From a virus, in the IMG/VR virus record IMGVR_UViG_3300008217_000042, positions 1-30,722 of that record: 30,722 nucleotides of DNA; one strand, given 5' to 3'. Within the stretch, counting starts at the first letter, position 1. Each line of letters starts with the position of its first letter. The notes under the pieces are model-generated. The model saw only the letters and a program-made list of their open reading frames with translations, was not told where the DNA came from and made no database searches. A program made the position numbers and the translations under genes. Below are positions 9,789 through 16,841 of the stretch, in pieces.

Positions 9789-10160
9789 ATGTTACAAGCA
9801 CTTATAGGACCAGTAGCCTCACTACTGGATAAATTTATACCCGATGCTGACACTAAGCAAAAGTTAGCACATGAAATAGCAACCTTAGCTGAGAGACAAG
9901 CTCACCAAATTGCTATAGCACAAATAGAAGTAAACAAAGAAGACGCCAAAGGTAATTGGTTTCAAGCGGGTTGGCGACCAGCGTGTGCGTGGGTATGCGT
10001 AGCTGGGTTTACAGTGAATTTCTTAATTTCACCATTAGCAGATCCATTTGGAATCATGGTTCCTCAGGCTGACATAAGTACGATGATGCCTGTATTACTA
10101 GGTATGCTTGGATTAGCTGGTGCTAGAAGTTTTGAACGGGTTAAAAAAGTTGGAAAATAA
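9789..10160 (+). CDS. GTA-type 3TM holin family protein
   Basis: 123 aa resembling the holin family known from gene transfer agents and many phages. An amphipathic N-terminus (residues 1-45) is followed by the family-typical NWFQAGWRPACAWVCVAGFT (about 56-75) leading into a membrane segment at about 65-84, and a second hydrophobic segment at about 98-114 before a basic end. A strong GGAGG lies 7 bases before the ATG. It should act in the inner membrane in timing of lysis or release of a cell-wall enzyme. It has a holin-like gene two positions upstream, so which one triggers lysis is unknown. Confidence 0.72.
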   Translation: MLQALIGPVASLLDKFIPDADTKQKLAHEIATLAERQAHQIAIAQIEVNKEDAKGNWFQAGWRPACAWVCVAGFTVNFLISPLADPFGIMVPQADISTMMPVLLGMLGLAGARSFERVKKVGK

Positions 10161-10173
10161 AAGGAGTAATAAA

Positions 10174-10284
10174 ATGAAATTTGATGAAATAAAAGATTAT
10201 GCACTAGATTTATGTGAATCACTTCCTAACATAATATGGTACGCTGGTTTCTTTATTCTTGGATTAGTTGTTGGCTCTTGGTAG
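10174..10284 (+). CDS. 36-aa single-TM protein in the lysis cassette
   Basis: A short gene with a good AAGGAG 8 bases before its ATG. The product begins MKFDEIKDYALDLCESLPN and ends with one hydrophobic segment, IIWYAGFFILGLVVGSW, at about 20-36. It lies 13 bases after the 3TM holin and 2 bases before the preferred start of the transglycosylase-like gene (TAG-CA-ATG), so it is placed for translational coupling. It could be an antiholin or lysis regulator. No family is recognised. Confidence 0.6.
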   Translation: MKFDEIKDYALDLCESLPNIIWYAGFFILGLVVGSW

Positions 10285-10286
10285 CA

Positions 10287-11183
10287 ATGGCGGAGTCCAC
10301 TACACCAACCAATACTCTTACTGAAAGGCTGGTAGATAAATTAATTTATCAATCTGGATGGTATCAAGAATTTTTTGGAAAGGATAAACGCGAGGATATT
10401 GTACCTCCTCCTCCTAAGGAGGAAATCCCTAGTATTGTAACTCCCAAAGCGGTAGAAATACCACAAGGGTATACTGATACAGATACATTATTTGGAAGAG
10501 ATGTTGAGCCATTTAATATGGAAGTGGTTTCTAGAATTGAAGGAGGGGATTTAGTTCTCAACAGTAAAGATCCTCATTTATATGTAAATCCAGTATCAAA
10601 AGCAGTAGGACCTTATCAAGTAAAACCAAAAGCGCACAGCGATGTAGGTAACTTAAGATGGTACGGTGCCACCAATCTTAGGGGTCCAAAAGATTATGAT
10701 ACAGGCGGTAAACAACGAGGACATTCTAACAGATATTTAACATCTTTATTAGGAAAATATGAAGACAGATATGCAGGAACAAATACAGGAAAGTATCGAG
10801 ATAAACATGGCAAAACTGTATTTGGTAAAGATGCTCAAGGGCGTTGGGATAAAACTGGAACTCAGTATATGCCTAGATTTGATGTTAAAGGAGCACGAGC
10901 AACAGCGTTAGCAGCATATAATTTAGGGCCTACTAGTATGGATTATATGTTAGATAAAAAGAAAAAATTAACTGGTAAGTCTTTTAAATATAAATATAAA
11001 GGAAAAACAATATCAGTTACAGAGGAAAAGCTAGAAGAAGTAAGAGGATATTTAGGTAGGTATGTAGCTGAAGGAGAATTAACTAAACAAGAAATTTTAG
11101 ATGCATTTCCAGAAATGAAAGGCAACATAGATAAATATATAACGGCTTGGCACGATGTAAACAAGAACAGGCAGAGACGTTAA
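10287..11183 (+). CDS. Lytic transglycosylase (SLT)-like protein
   Basis: 298 aa from this start. A Pro-rich linker (VPPPPKEEIP, about 39-48) leads into a domain with the landmarks of soluble lytic transglycosylases: SRIEGG with candidate catalytic Glu85, SKAVGPYQVKPKA at about 104-116 (the GxxQ motif), and ALAAYNLGP at about 207-215 (the AYNxGP motif). Such enzymes cleave peptidoglycan glycan strands, either as an endolysin or as a virion-borne lysin. An upstream in-frame ATG at 10236 would add 17 hydrophobic residues (WFLYSWISCWLLVA) that could be a signal anchor. It lacks a Shine-Dalgarno sequence and overlaps the 36-aa gene by 49 bases, so I prefer 10287. The stop is shared with the opposite-strand gene in a TTAA. 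Confidence 0.72.
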   Translation: MAESTTPTNTLTERLVDKLIYQSGWYQEFFGKDKREDIVPPPPKEEIPSIVTPKAVEIPQGYTDTDTLFGRDVEPFNMEVVSRIEGGDLVLNSKDPHLYVNPVSKAVGPYQVKPKAHSDVGNLRWYGATNLRGPKDYDTGGKQRGHSNRYLTSLLGKYEDRYAGTNTGKYRDKHGKTVFGKDAQGRWDKTGTQYMPRFDVKGARATALAAYNLGPTSMDYMLDKKKKLTGKSFKYKYKGKTISVTEEKLEEVRGYLGRYVAEGELTKQEILDAFPEMKGNIDKYITAWHDVNKNRQRR

Positions 11184-11437
11184 AAAGATTTTCTAAGTAT
11201 CTTAGCAGATTTTACAGTACCCTTAAGTATCTCTGAGTTACCCCCTTGACCATTGTCATTGGTTAATGTATTCATTACATGGTACCGTAACTTGTCTTCT
11301 TTTAATAACCACCCTACAGTCTTAGCCAGTATCGGTTCTTCTTCAAGATCCTTCATCTCAACCCAACCACCCTCACCTGCGTGGTCATACCATTCAATCA
11401 ATACCAATGGATACTTTTTAAACTTTCTGTTTTTCAT
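11180..11437 (-). CDS. Hypothetical protein, last gene of the - strand arm
   Basis: 85 aa, charged, no membrane segment: KKYPLVLIEWYDHAGEGGW in the first third, then a Lys/Leu-rich region, ending with basic residues. A short protein of this kind (hydrophobic LVLIEWxD strand, then a conserved Gly-Gly-Trp) is common in phages, but I know of no function. It is coupled to the upstream gene by an ATGA overlap. Its TAA stop shares a TTAA palindrome with the stop of the converging + strand gene, leaving no space for a terminator. Confidence 0.6.
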   Translation of the reverse strand: MKNRKFKKYPLVLIEWYDHAGEGGWVEMKDLEEEPILAKTVGWLLKEDKLRYHVMNTLTNDNGQGGNSEILKGTVKSAKILRKSF

Positions 11438-11703
11438 AAGTTGTTATATACTCCGTTCATCATAAGTATAAATAATAACACCTGCAATCCAATTAAATAA
11501 TAAGCTTTCTTTAGAAAGCCCCACCAAGCCCATACTATATCACTAAATCCATTTATTAAGAATCCTTGTACATAGTATCCTTCTGAGATAAGATATACAC
11601 CAACGACTGTAGTAATGGTTCCAATTATTTCATAGAATTTTTCCCACCTATGTGTGTTTTTAATTACATAACTATTCACTACTGTTCTCCAATTCATTTT
11701 CAA
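11434..11703 (-). CDS. Small membrane protein, unknown function
   Basis: 89 aa with hydrophobic segments at about 24-40, 44-62 and 67-84. The middle one is Trp-rich (FSDIVWAWWGFLKK) and the C-terminal one is LIGLQVLLFILMMNG. The arrangement slightly recalls small PnuC-like transporter fragments, but it is too short for such a call. It overlaps the DUF3310 gene by 32 bases and the following gene by 4 (ATGA), showing it belongs to the - strand operon rather than to the lysis cassette on the other strand. Confidence 0.6.
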   Translation of the reverse strand: MKMNWRTVVNSYVIKNTHRWEKFYEIIGTITTVVGVYLISEGYYVQGFLINGFSDIVWAWWGFLKKAYYLIGLQVLLFILMMNGVYNNL

Positions 11704-11887
11704 TTAAAAGATTTATATACTCTTGCGCTTTATGTAAATCTTCTAATCCACCCTTGTATCTCCATCTCATAATATATTTTATTACGTTACCCTCAGCATA
11801 GGGTATTTCATTTTCCATCATAAATTGTACAGGTTCTATTTTCCACCTTGAGTAGTGCTTAGGGTCTTTTATGTTATCTGGATTCAT
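11672..11887 (-). CDS. DUF3310 protein (T7 gp1.7-like small protein)
   Basis: About 71 aa from this start. It shows the DUF3310 pattern in order: PKHYSRWKIEPVQFMMENE, EGNVIKYIMRWRYKGG and EDLHKAQEYINLL. The family is widespread in phages, and its domain occurs in T7 gene 1.7, which has nucleotide (dTMP) kinase activity. That activity is not shown for this short form. An upstream ATG at 11902 would add five residues. I prefer 11887 because the preceding 52-aa gene ends there as ATGA, a junction type used repeatedly in this operon. Placement right after the ribonucleotide reductase supports a nucleotide-metabolism role. Confidence 0.75.
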   Translation of the reverse strand: MNPDNIKDPKHYSRWKIEPVQFMMENEIPYAEGNVIKYIMRWRYKGGLEDLHKAQEYINLLIENELENSSE

Positions 11888-12042
11888 GGGTATGTGTACC
11901 ATTTTTTAGTGTATTTCTCTTTATACCAGAGCGCAAACTCTGGATCCTCTTTAAATTTTACCATAACTTGTTTTGTAGACAATTGGTCAGACCTTATGAG
12001 GTCAGCCAACTGTTGATACTTATCTTCTTTTATATCTCGCAT
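11884..12042 (-). CDS. 52-aa hypothetical protein between RNR and DUF3310
   Basis: A short gene whose ATG lies inside the last codons of the ribonucleotide reductase gene (13-base overlap) and whose TGA overlaps the DUF3310 ATG. The product starts MRDIKEDKYQQLADLIRSDQ and ends with a conserved-looking stretch with DPEFALWYKEKYTKKWYTYP. It is highly charged and probably helical, with no cysteines or membrane segment. The double overlap makes chance unlikely. Function unknown; a regulator of the adjacent enzyme is only a guess. Confidence 0.6.
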   Translation of the reverse strand: MRDIKEDKYQQLADLIRSDQLSTKQVMVKFKEDPEFALWYKEKYTKKWYTYP

Positions 12043-13901
12043 GAGTTTCCAGTACAAGCTAGCTGTTGGGAACTACTTGTGTTGTCCTGTTCTTCAACCA
12101 AGAATGACCAATCTGCACTAGGAGTAACCTTTAACGCTTCTTCATACTCTTCTTTAGTACAGTCAGTATATGGTGCTTGTTTGTATGTTCCACCATCGTA
12201 AGGTAGAAAAGATATTCCACTTATAGCATCGAAGTGATCATATACCCAAGCTCCAACTTTCATCCACTCATGCTCTCTGACGTAAGCAGTAATAGATGGT
12301 TTATGTTCACACCAATTCTCTTGATATACTAGCCAATGTTCCAACTGTTCTATAGCTGTTTTCTGGTTTCTGGTAACAGCCCCCTTAGGACTCTTACATC
12401 CAAAAGAAAATATAGTTGTTGAATCTTCTTTGCCAAATGCTGGTTCATTAGGAAATCCACATTCTTTCATAAAAGCAGTTAACGGGTCTTTGTTATCTTG
12501 ACGTACTGTTCGTATATAGTAATTATTATGACGAGGATGTATCCCACTAGCAGTATTAGTAAGCTGACTAACAGTGCCGCTAGGTTTGACGCAAGTGATT
12601 GCGCTGCTTGGATTAATCCCGAGCTTATGCGCCCAAGTTTCATTCGTATTGATTGCCACATCTTTCATCTCCCGTAGCCATTTCTTAGTTATGTCTCTGC
12701 AAGTACTGAGAGTTTGATGATCCATTATGCCAGTCAACGACACTCCAAGCAATGCCTCTTCCTCAGTATTCTTTTTCCAAGAAGACCTCAAATATCTGAA
12801 GTCAGTTAAAGTAGCCTGCATAGTACCTATTATGGTAGCAATCTCTACCTTTCTCTTCAGATCTTTTAATGTATCTTTAGGTCTTACTATTACCTCAGAT
12901 AAGTTACAAAATTGATTAGGTCTAAGCACAATCTCAGAACATGGGTTAGTACCAAATTCCCAATCAATATCCCTACGTTCAGGAGAGAACTTCCTAGCTG
13001 CTGTTCTGTTAAAGATACCACGTTCTCCTGAGTGACTCAGATATAATGCTTGCCATTCAGACATAAATTGAGCCATATCGGGGGTCTCAGTGTAACAGGC
13101 AGAATTATTAGCTAACGCCCTTTGTCCGTTCAATTCCCACCAATTGCCAGACTTAGCTATTCTCATTCTGTCATCACTGAGATTAGATAAAGATATCAGC
13201 GCTGATCTCCTTACTCCCCCTACTACGACTATATCACCCACTTTACAACATATATCATGACACTCTATGCTTGTAAGTTTCCTGCCCTTGGCATTTGTAA
13301 AAGTATTTACAGTAAACTTAAATAAATCTTCCAATGGTTGTGGCCCTGAGGAACGCCCACCAAAGGTCTTTAATCTCGCTCCAGCGGGACGAATTTTTGA
13401 AACGTCCCACGAGGGTATCCTGCCAGAATAAAGCAGGGATATAAGCTCTCTGTAAGCGCTAGACCATCCCAATTTTGAGTCAGTTACGTGTATTACAGTA
13501 TTAGTATTATGTATCTCCTCGGATACTTGAGGTAATTGATTTATAAATTGTCTCTCTACGCTGAATCCCACTCCAGTGCCACACATTAGAATATACATTA
13601 TTTCGTCAAATGATCGTGGGTTATCTATGGGAAGATAACTACAATTAAATCCAGCTACATTATCTCTTTCTAAAGCCTTGCCAGCAGTCATTAAACATCT
13701 CATAGATGGCATGACTTCTAAATTTAGTATAGCTTTCTTTACTTCAGATAAATCAAATTCGTTATCAAATCTCTCAGTAAAAAAAGATATATATCTAACC
13801 ACAGTTTCCTCCCAAGTCTCTCTTCTTTGTTTATCAGGAAGATGTCTTGCGTATCTACTCAAGTGTATAAACTGTTGATACTCAGTCGGTAATTGGTTCA
13901 T
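12030..13901 (-). CDS. nrdJ: Adenosylcobalamin-dependent ribonucleoside-triphosphate reductase (class II, monomeric)
   Basis: 623 aa, in the family of the Lactobacillus monomeric class II reductase (739 aa), converting ribonucleotides to 2'-deoxyribonucleotides with a thiyl radical made from coenzyme B12. Visible landmarks: FNCSYL with Cys87 and FCNLSE with Cys332 (the active-site redox pair), NPCSE with Asn319, Cys321 (thiyl radical position) and Glu323, and a C-terminal CTGNSC pair that re-reduces the active site. No beta subunit or thioredoxin gene is in the window. It is shorter than the bacterial enzyme, as phage versions often are. GAGAGG lies about 11 bases before the ATG. It supplies dNTPs for phage DNA synthesis but depends on host or environmental cobalamin. 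Confidence 0.92.
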   Translation of the reverse strand: MNQLPTEYQQFIHLSRYARHLPDKQRRETWEETVVRYISFFTERFDNEFDLSEVKKAILNLEVMPSMRCLMTAGKALERDNVAGFNCSYLPIDNPRSFDEIMYILMCGTGVGFSVERQFINQLPQVSEEIHNTNTVIHVTDSKLGWSSAYRELISLLYSGRIPSWDVSKIRPAGARLKTFGGRSSGPQPLEDLFKFTVNTFTNAKGRKLTSIECHDICCKVGDIVVVGGVRRSALISLSNLSDDRMRIAKSGNWWELNGQRALANNSACYTETPDMAQFMSEWQALYLSHSGERGIFNRTAARKFSPERRDIDWEFGTNPCSEIVLRPNQFCNLSEVIVRPKDTLKDLKRKVEIATIIGTMQATLTDFRYLRSSWKKNTEEEALLGVSLTGIMDHQTLSTCRDITKKWLREMKDVAINTNETWAHKLGINPSSAITCVKPSGTVSQLTNTASGIHPRHNNYYIRTVRQDNKDPLTAFMKECGFPNEPAFGKEDSTTIFSFGCKSPKGAVTRNQKTAIEQLEHWLVYQENWCEHKPSITAYVREHEWMKVGAWVYDHFDAISGISFLPYDGGTYKQAPYTDCTKEEYEEALKVTPSADWSFLVEEQDNTSSSQQLACTGNSCEI

Positions 13902-14073
13902 GTTTTTTTAATTCCTCTCCTAAATATTTAAGAAATAATTCATCTCGTTCTTCTTCAGGGACGTTGTTTTTAAGCCAACCCCCAGCTTCTACTGGGCCAA
14001 ACTCATGATTTATTTCTGCAAAGATTCTTGCTCTTCTCCTCGGTATAAACGTATGATCTACGTTGTCTGTCAT
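13882..14073 (-). CDS. Hypothetical 63-aa protein upstream of RNR
   Basis: 63 aa, charged, with a central PRRRARIFAEINHEFGPVEA and an acidic/basic helical end (EEERDELFLKYLGEELKKHE). No membrane segment or cysteine. A clear AAAGGAG lies about 10 bases before the ATG, inside the end of the preceding gene. It overlaps the reductase start by 20 bases, so the two are probably translated together. Function not recognised. Confidence 0.6.
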   Translation of the reverse strand: MTDNVDHTFIPRRRARIFAEINHEFGPVEAGGWLKNNVPEEERDELFLKYLGEELKKHEPITD

Positions 14074-14077
14074 AATA

Positions 14078-14386
14078 TTATACTCCTTTGTTAAGTAAAC
14101 ACTGGTAAACTATTTCTCCAACCATCAAATAGTAATCAGGTATATTTAAAGCTGCATCCATTTGTTCTACCCAAACACTCACATATTCTGTAGGTGCTCC
14201 ATCCTGATTTAATTTTATAACTAAATCTTCTATAATTTTAGTTTTTGACTCCCCTTCCTGATGTTTCTGCCAAGAGTGTCCAAAAATAGCTCCTTTTAGT
14301 GAGCACTGCACGTCTATATTATTAAATCCCATAGTCACACTAGGAGAATTAACAATTAAACTTGTTAACAACAAAAAGGTATTCAT
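14078..14386 (-). CDS. Hypothetical protein with signal-peptide-like N-terminus
   Basis: 102 aa. The first 20 residues (MNTFLLLTSLIVNSPSVTMG) have a hydrophobic core and small residues as in an export signal. The rest is soluble with two cysteines (about 28 and 96) that could form a disulfide if exported. There is no family I recognise. It is coupled to the phosphoesterase gene by an ATGA overlap, with GAGGAT 7 bases before the ATG. A secreted product in the middle of a replication operon is odd. A signal peptide is an inference from hydrophobicity. Confidence 0.55.
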   Translation of the reverse strand: MNTFLLLTSLIVNSPSVTMGFNNIDVQCSLKGAIFGHSWQKHQEGESKTKIIEDLVIKLNQDGAPTEYVSVWVEQMDAALNIPDYYLMVGEIVYQCLLNKGV

Positions 14387-15192
14387 AAGTAATCCTCTTT
14401 AACTCTATCTATAGAGTGCTGAGTTATGTCAATAGTTCCATGACCTGTATGAGTTAACATAACTAATCCTGCCCACCAATCACAAGTAGCTTCATTTCCT
14501 TCCATGTATTCAGGCATATAATCTGCATACCATCCTACATTACAAGATTGTATTAATGGAGCTACAGTCTCATCACCATTAATTCTTTTCATAGTATGAA
14601 CACCAAATCTATGTGTGTGTCCAAATACTATTGATGTATCGTGTGTTTCAGTAGCTCTCTTAGTAACATACTCCCCACTTATGGGTTGATTAACTCGTCT
14701 GTTCATCGGTGCGTGTGTAAACGCTGTGCCATCAATATACACGTAGTGTCTATATTCTATTATATCCCACTTATCTTTACCAGCTCCAACAAAATCTGTC
14801 TCGGGTATAAACCCACTTAGTTCAGGTTTGTCTAGAGTATACCTCCAAGTCCTAAGCTCGTGGTTTCCAAGCAACCAGTATCTTTTAGGATTATACTTCT
14901 TTGTTTTCCATCTAGCTTGCTTTTTCCACAAGCCACGTATAGGTTTCATTATCTTTTCGTAAGCTTCTATACCTGAATCTATATCATCTTTTAATCTTTT
15001 GCCCTCTTTTATCAAAGGCTTATTAGTATCAAAGAAATTTATAGAATCTAAGTTCATGAAATCTCCTATCTGAACTATATTGTCAGGCTTTCTTTCGACA
15101 ATGAAGTTTCCGAGAGCCTCAAATCTGTCCTTATTATATTCAGGACCATCGTGAGCATCAGGAATCACCAGGGTCGTAGCATATTTCCTCAT
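14383..15192 (-). CDS. Calcineurin-like metallophosphoesterase
   Basis: About 269 aa. The metal-binding motifs are in the correct order (numbered from the upstream ATG at 15198): D14-x-H16, G45-D46, G111-N112-H113-E114, H162 and G193-H194-T195-H196. The protein should therefore bind two metal ions and hydrolyse phosphoester bonds. The substrate is unknown; phage members are candidates for nucleotide, DNA-end or RNA processing. I chose the second ATG (15192) because GAGG is 9 bases from it and only about 3 from the first. It overlaps the zinc-ribbon gene upstream by about 35 bases and the secreted-type gene downstream by 4. Confidence 0.85.
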   Translation of the reverse strand: MRKYATTLVIPDAHDGPEYNKDRFEALGNFIVERKPDNIVQIGDFMNLDSINFFDTNKPLIKEGKRLKDDIDSGIEAYEKIMKPIRGLWKKQARWKTKKYNPKRYWLLGNHELRTWRYTLDKPELSGFIPETDFVGAGKDKWDIIEYRHYVYIDGTAFTHAPMNRRVNQPISGEYVTKRATETHDTSIVFGHTHRFGVHTMKRINGDETVAPLIQSCNVGWYADYMPEYMEGNEATCDWWAGLVMLTHTGHGTIDITQHSIDRVKEDYL

Positions 15193-15385
15193 ATTCATTT
15201 TCCTCGTAGTTTAAGTTAAGCTCCCCACGTAAGTAGAGGCTGTTGATTATGTCAAAAGCCATGAGCACAGATATAACTGCGTGTTCTCCGCATTCATGAC
15301 AATGTGCCATCTCGTTATCTAATCCTTTTTCAGACTCACTTCCACATCTGAAACAGTAATAGATTTCTTCTTCTCTCTTATCCAT
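15158..15385 (-). CDS. Small zinc-ribbon protein
   Basis: 75 aa with two CxxC knuckles, Cys11/Cys14 and Cys29/Cys32, spaced as in a zinc ribbon, followed by a hydrophobic helix (VISVLMAFDIINSLYL) and an acidic tail. The fold suggests nucleic-acid or protein binding; no target is known. It overlaps endonuclease I by 67 bases in another frame and the phosphoesterase by about 35. The only Shine-Dalgarno-like sequence, AAGGA, is too close to the ATG, so translation may rely on coupling. Confidence 0.6.
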   Translation of the reverse strand: MDKREEEIYYCFRCGSESEKGLDNEMAHCHECGEHAVISVLMAFDIINSLYLRGELNLNYEENEYEEICYDPGDS

Positions 15386-15720
15386 TCCTTAGGTACTTCT
15401 GTAAAACTGTACTTGAAGTCGTGTCGTTTACACCACTCTGAGTATCTAGTCTTAGATGTTTTATGCAACTTGTTATCATATTTAAACACAAACCTAATAT
15501 CCAAACTAGGCTGTTGCTCCTTTATTAATAAATGTTTTGCTCTGTCGTAAGAAGTAAATCTACCCTTGCCTTCAATTATAATTCCGTTAGGTAAAACCCA
15601 ATCAGGTTTGTATGTATGAATTTTATAAAATGGTATTATAAGCTTCTCGTATCTAGCTCTACTTCCTCTTAGTTTTTTTGCAATCTCTTCTTCAAACTTC
15701 GACCTGTATCTAATAGCCAT
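15319..15720 (-). CDS. Endonuclease I, Holliday-junction resolvase (T7 gp3-like)
   Basis: 133 aa, close to T7 endonuclease I (149 aa). Active-site residues are in place: SKFEEEIAKKL with Glu10 as the equivalent of T7 Glu20, YKPDWVLPNG with Asp40, and IIEGKG with Glu50 and Lys52. The following AKHLLIKEQQPSLDIRFVFK (about 61-80) matches the conserved continuation in T7. It cuts branched DNA, resolving recombination intermediates before packaging and degrading host DNA. AGGAC precedes the ATG at a normal distance. It overlaps the preceding gene by 52 bases and the zinc-ribbon gene by 67. Confidence 0.92.
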   Translation of the reverse strand: MAIRYRSKFEEEIAKKLRGSRARYEKLIIPFYKIHTYKPDWVLPNGIIIEGKGRFTSYDRAKHLLIKEQQPSLDIRFVFKYDNKLHKTSKTRYSEWCKRHDFKYSFTEVPKEWIREKKKSITVSDVEVSLKKD

Positions 15721-15896
15721 TTTTTAATGTCCTTCTTCTTAAGTGCTGCCTTTAATTGATCTGCTGATTTTAAATCTTCTATGTCTCCTATATTAGTCTT
15801 GCTAACTCCACGCATCAATCTCTCTATGCCTGCTCTAGTAAGAGTATCTGACATGTCTTCTTGCTTCTTTTTTATGTCGCCTTTATAAACTTTCAT
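15669..15896 (-). CDS. Hypothetical basic protein, 75 aa
   Basis: 75 aa, Lys/Asp-rich and probably helical, with MSDTLTRAGIERLMRG at about 15-30 and a basic end (KKWLLDTGRSLKKRLQKN). The ATG at 15896 overlaps the stop of the 35-aa membrane protein as ATGA. An internal ATG at residue 15 is an alternative start. It overlaps endonuclease I by 52 bases. No recognised family; the basic C-terminus would allow nucleic-acid binding. Confidence 0.5.
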   Translation of the reverse strand: MKVYKGDIKKKQEDMSDTLTRAGIERLMRGVSKTNIGDIEDLKSADQLKAALKKKDIKKWLLDTGRSLKKRLQKN

Positions 15897-16000
15897 GACT
15901 TTGTATATAAGTATACAATATATGTAAAAAATGATATAAAGGCTATTACAGATACGTAAGAAGCTATTTCTCCAAGTATATTATTCTTGTTTAAGTTCAT
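15893..16000 (-). CDS. 35-aa single-TM protein
   Basis: A short gene starting in the last codons of the exonuclease gene (20-base overlap) and ending as ATGA on the next start. The product begins MNLNKNNILGEIA and continues as one hydrophobic segment (SYVSVIAFISFFTYIVYLY, about 14-32) with a Lys at the end, so it should be a small inner-membrane protein. A purine-rich GAGAAAG precedes the ATG. The precise overlaps on both sides support it; function unknown. Confidence 0.55.
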   Translation of the reverse strand: MNLNKNNILGEIASYVSVIAFISFFTYIVYLYTKS

Positions 16001-16841
16001 CTTTTCTTTCTCCTAATGTTATTAATCGTCTAGTCTCTTCTAAAATTTCTTCCCAAGTCATGCAGTACTCATTGCATTTTTCTACTCCTTTTTTATTCTG
16101 AGTGAAAAAATGTTCGTACTCTTGGGCTACTGCCTGTTCATAATCATCAATTGATTCACACCACTCAAGACATTTTTCCGCTCCTACTGGCCCAACCCCA
16201 GGGATACCTTCAATGTTATCAGTAGAATCTCCAGTAAGTATTTGCACGTACTTACTATGAATGCCTTGTTCTACAGATACTTCATACAGTTGGTCTTTAA
16301 CCCAATTGTAATGCCACCCAGCAATCTGGTCTAAGTCTTTATCGGTAGTAACAATACAAGTATTTTTATCTTGTAAGTCAGCCAGAACATCATCAGCCTC
16401 AAGACCTTCTCGCTCTTCAGCATTCCACACATTCTTTAGATACTCCTTAATCTCGGCGTACCAGTGAGGTTTATGCAAAGGATCTCTATTACCTTTGTAT
16501 ATTTTTATCGTAGCAAGATTATCTCTAAATGTTTCCTTCGGACTAAGGAATACCTCTAGCTCAACATCACCAAACCTATTGGATAAAAACTTCTCCACCT
16601 CAGTTAAGACAGTCTTAACATTATTTAATGCATTCTCAACAGGTTCTATGACTGTATCCACAGTAACAGCGTAATCAGATACCCCTTTGGCATGTTCTTC
16701 ACGCCAAGCAAGCATATCTTTTTTATACCTGAACTTAGGTATCTCTCCTAAGTACGATGGCAAAAATAGGTTATATATTTTACTTTGCGCAGCAAAGCCA
16801 CACCTGTAAAGTATAATGTCTCCATCTACTAGTGCTTTCAT
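15981..16841 (-). CDS. 5'-3' exonuclease / flap endonuclease (T7 gp6-like role)
   Basis: 286 aa with the features of the 5'-nuclease family: an N-terminal LVDGD (Asp6, Asp8), GLEADDVLADL at about 146-156 (metal ligands Glu148, Asp150, Asp151), TTDKDLDQI at about 165-173, and GDSTDNIEGIPGVGPVGA at about 204-221, which is the last metal-binding Asp followed by the helix-hairpin-helix that grips DNA. It should remove RNA primers, degrade host DNA and make single-stranded ends for recombination, as gene 6 exonuclease does in T7. It is joined to the 68-aa gene upstream by ATGA, with GGTGG ahead of the start. Confidence 0.9.
   Translation of the reverse strand: MKALVDGDIILYRCGFAAQSKIYNLFLPSYLGEIPKFRYKKDMLAWREEHAKGVSDYAVTVDTVIEPVENALNNVKTVLTEVEKFLSNRFGDVELEVFLSPKETFRDNLATIKIYKGNRDPLHKPHWYAEIKEYLKNVWNAEEREGLEADDVLADLQDKNTCIVTTDKDLDQIAGWHYNWVKDQLYEVSVEQGIHSKYVQILTGDSTDNIEGIPGVGPVGAEKCLEWCESIDDYEQAVAQEYEHFFTQNKKGVEKCNEYCMTWEEILEETRRLITLGERKDELKQE

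Noticed and set aside
11194-11206. CTAAG-TAT-CTTAG hairpin just past the + strand arm as a terminator.
   Set aside because: Only five pairs, three of them A-T, no proper U tract, and within the opposite-strand gene.
11504-11519. Inverted repeat GCTTTCTTTAGAAAGC with a U/A-rich stretch after it on the - strand, as a terminator.
   Set aside because: It lies within the coding sequence of the 89-aa membrane protein, is AT-rich, and the following stretch is interrupted by A. Too weak to call.
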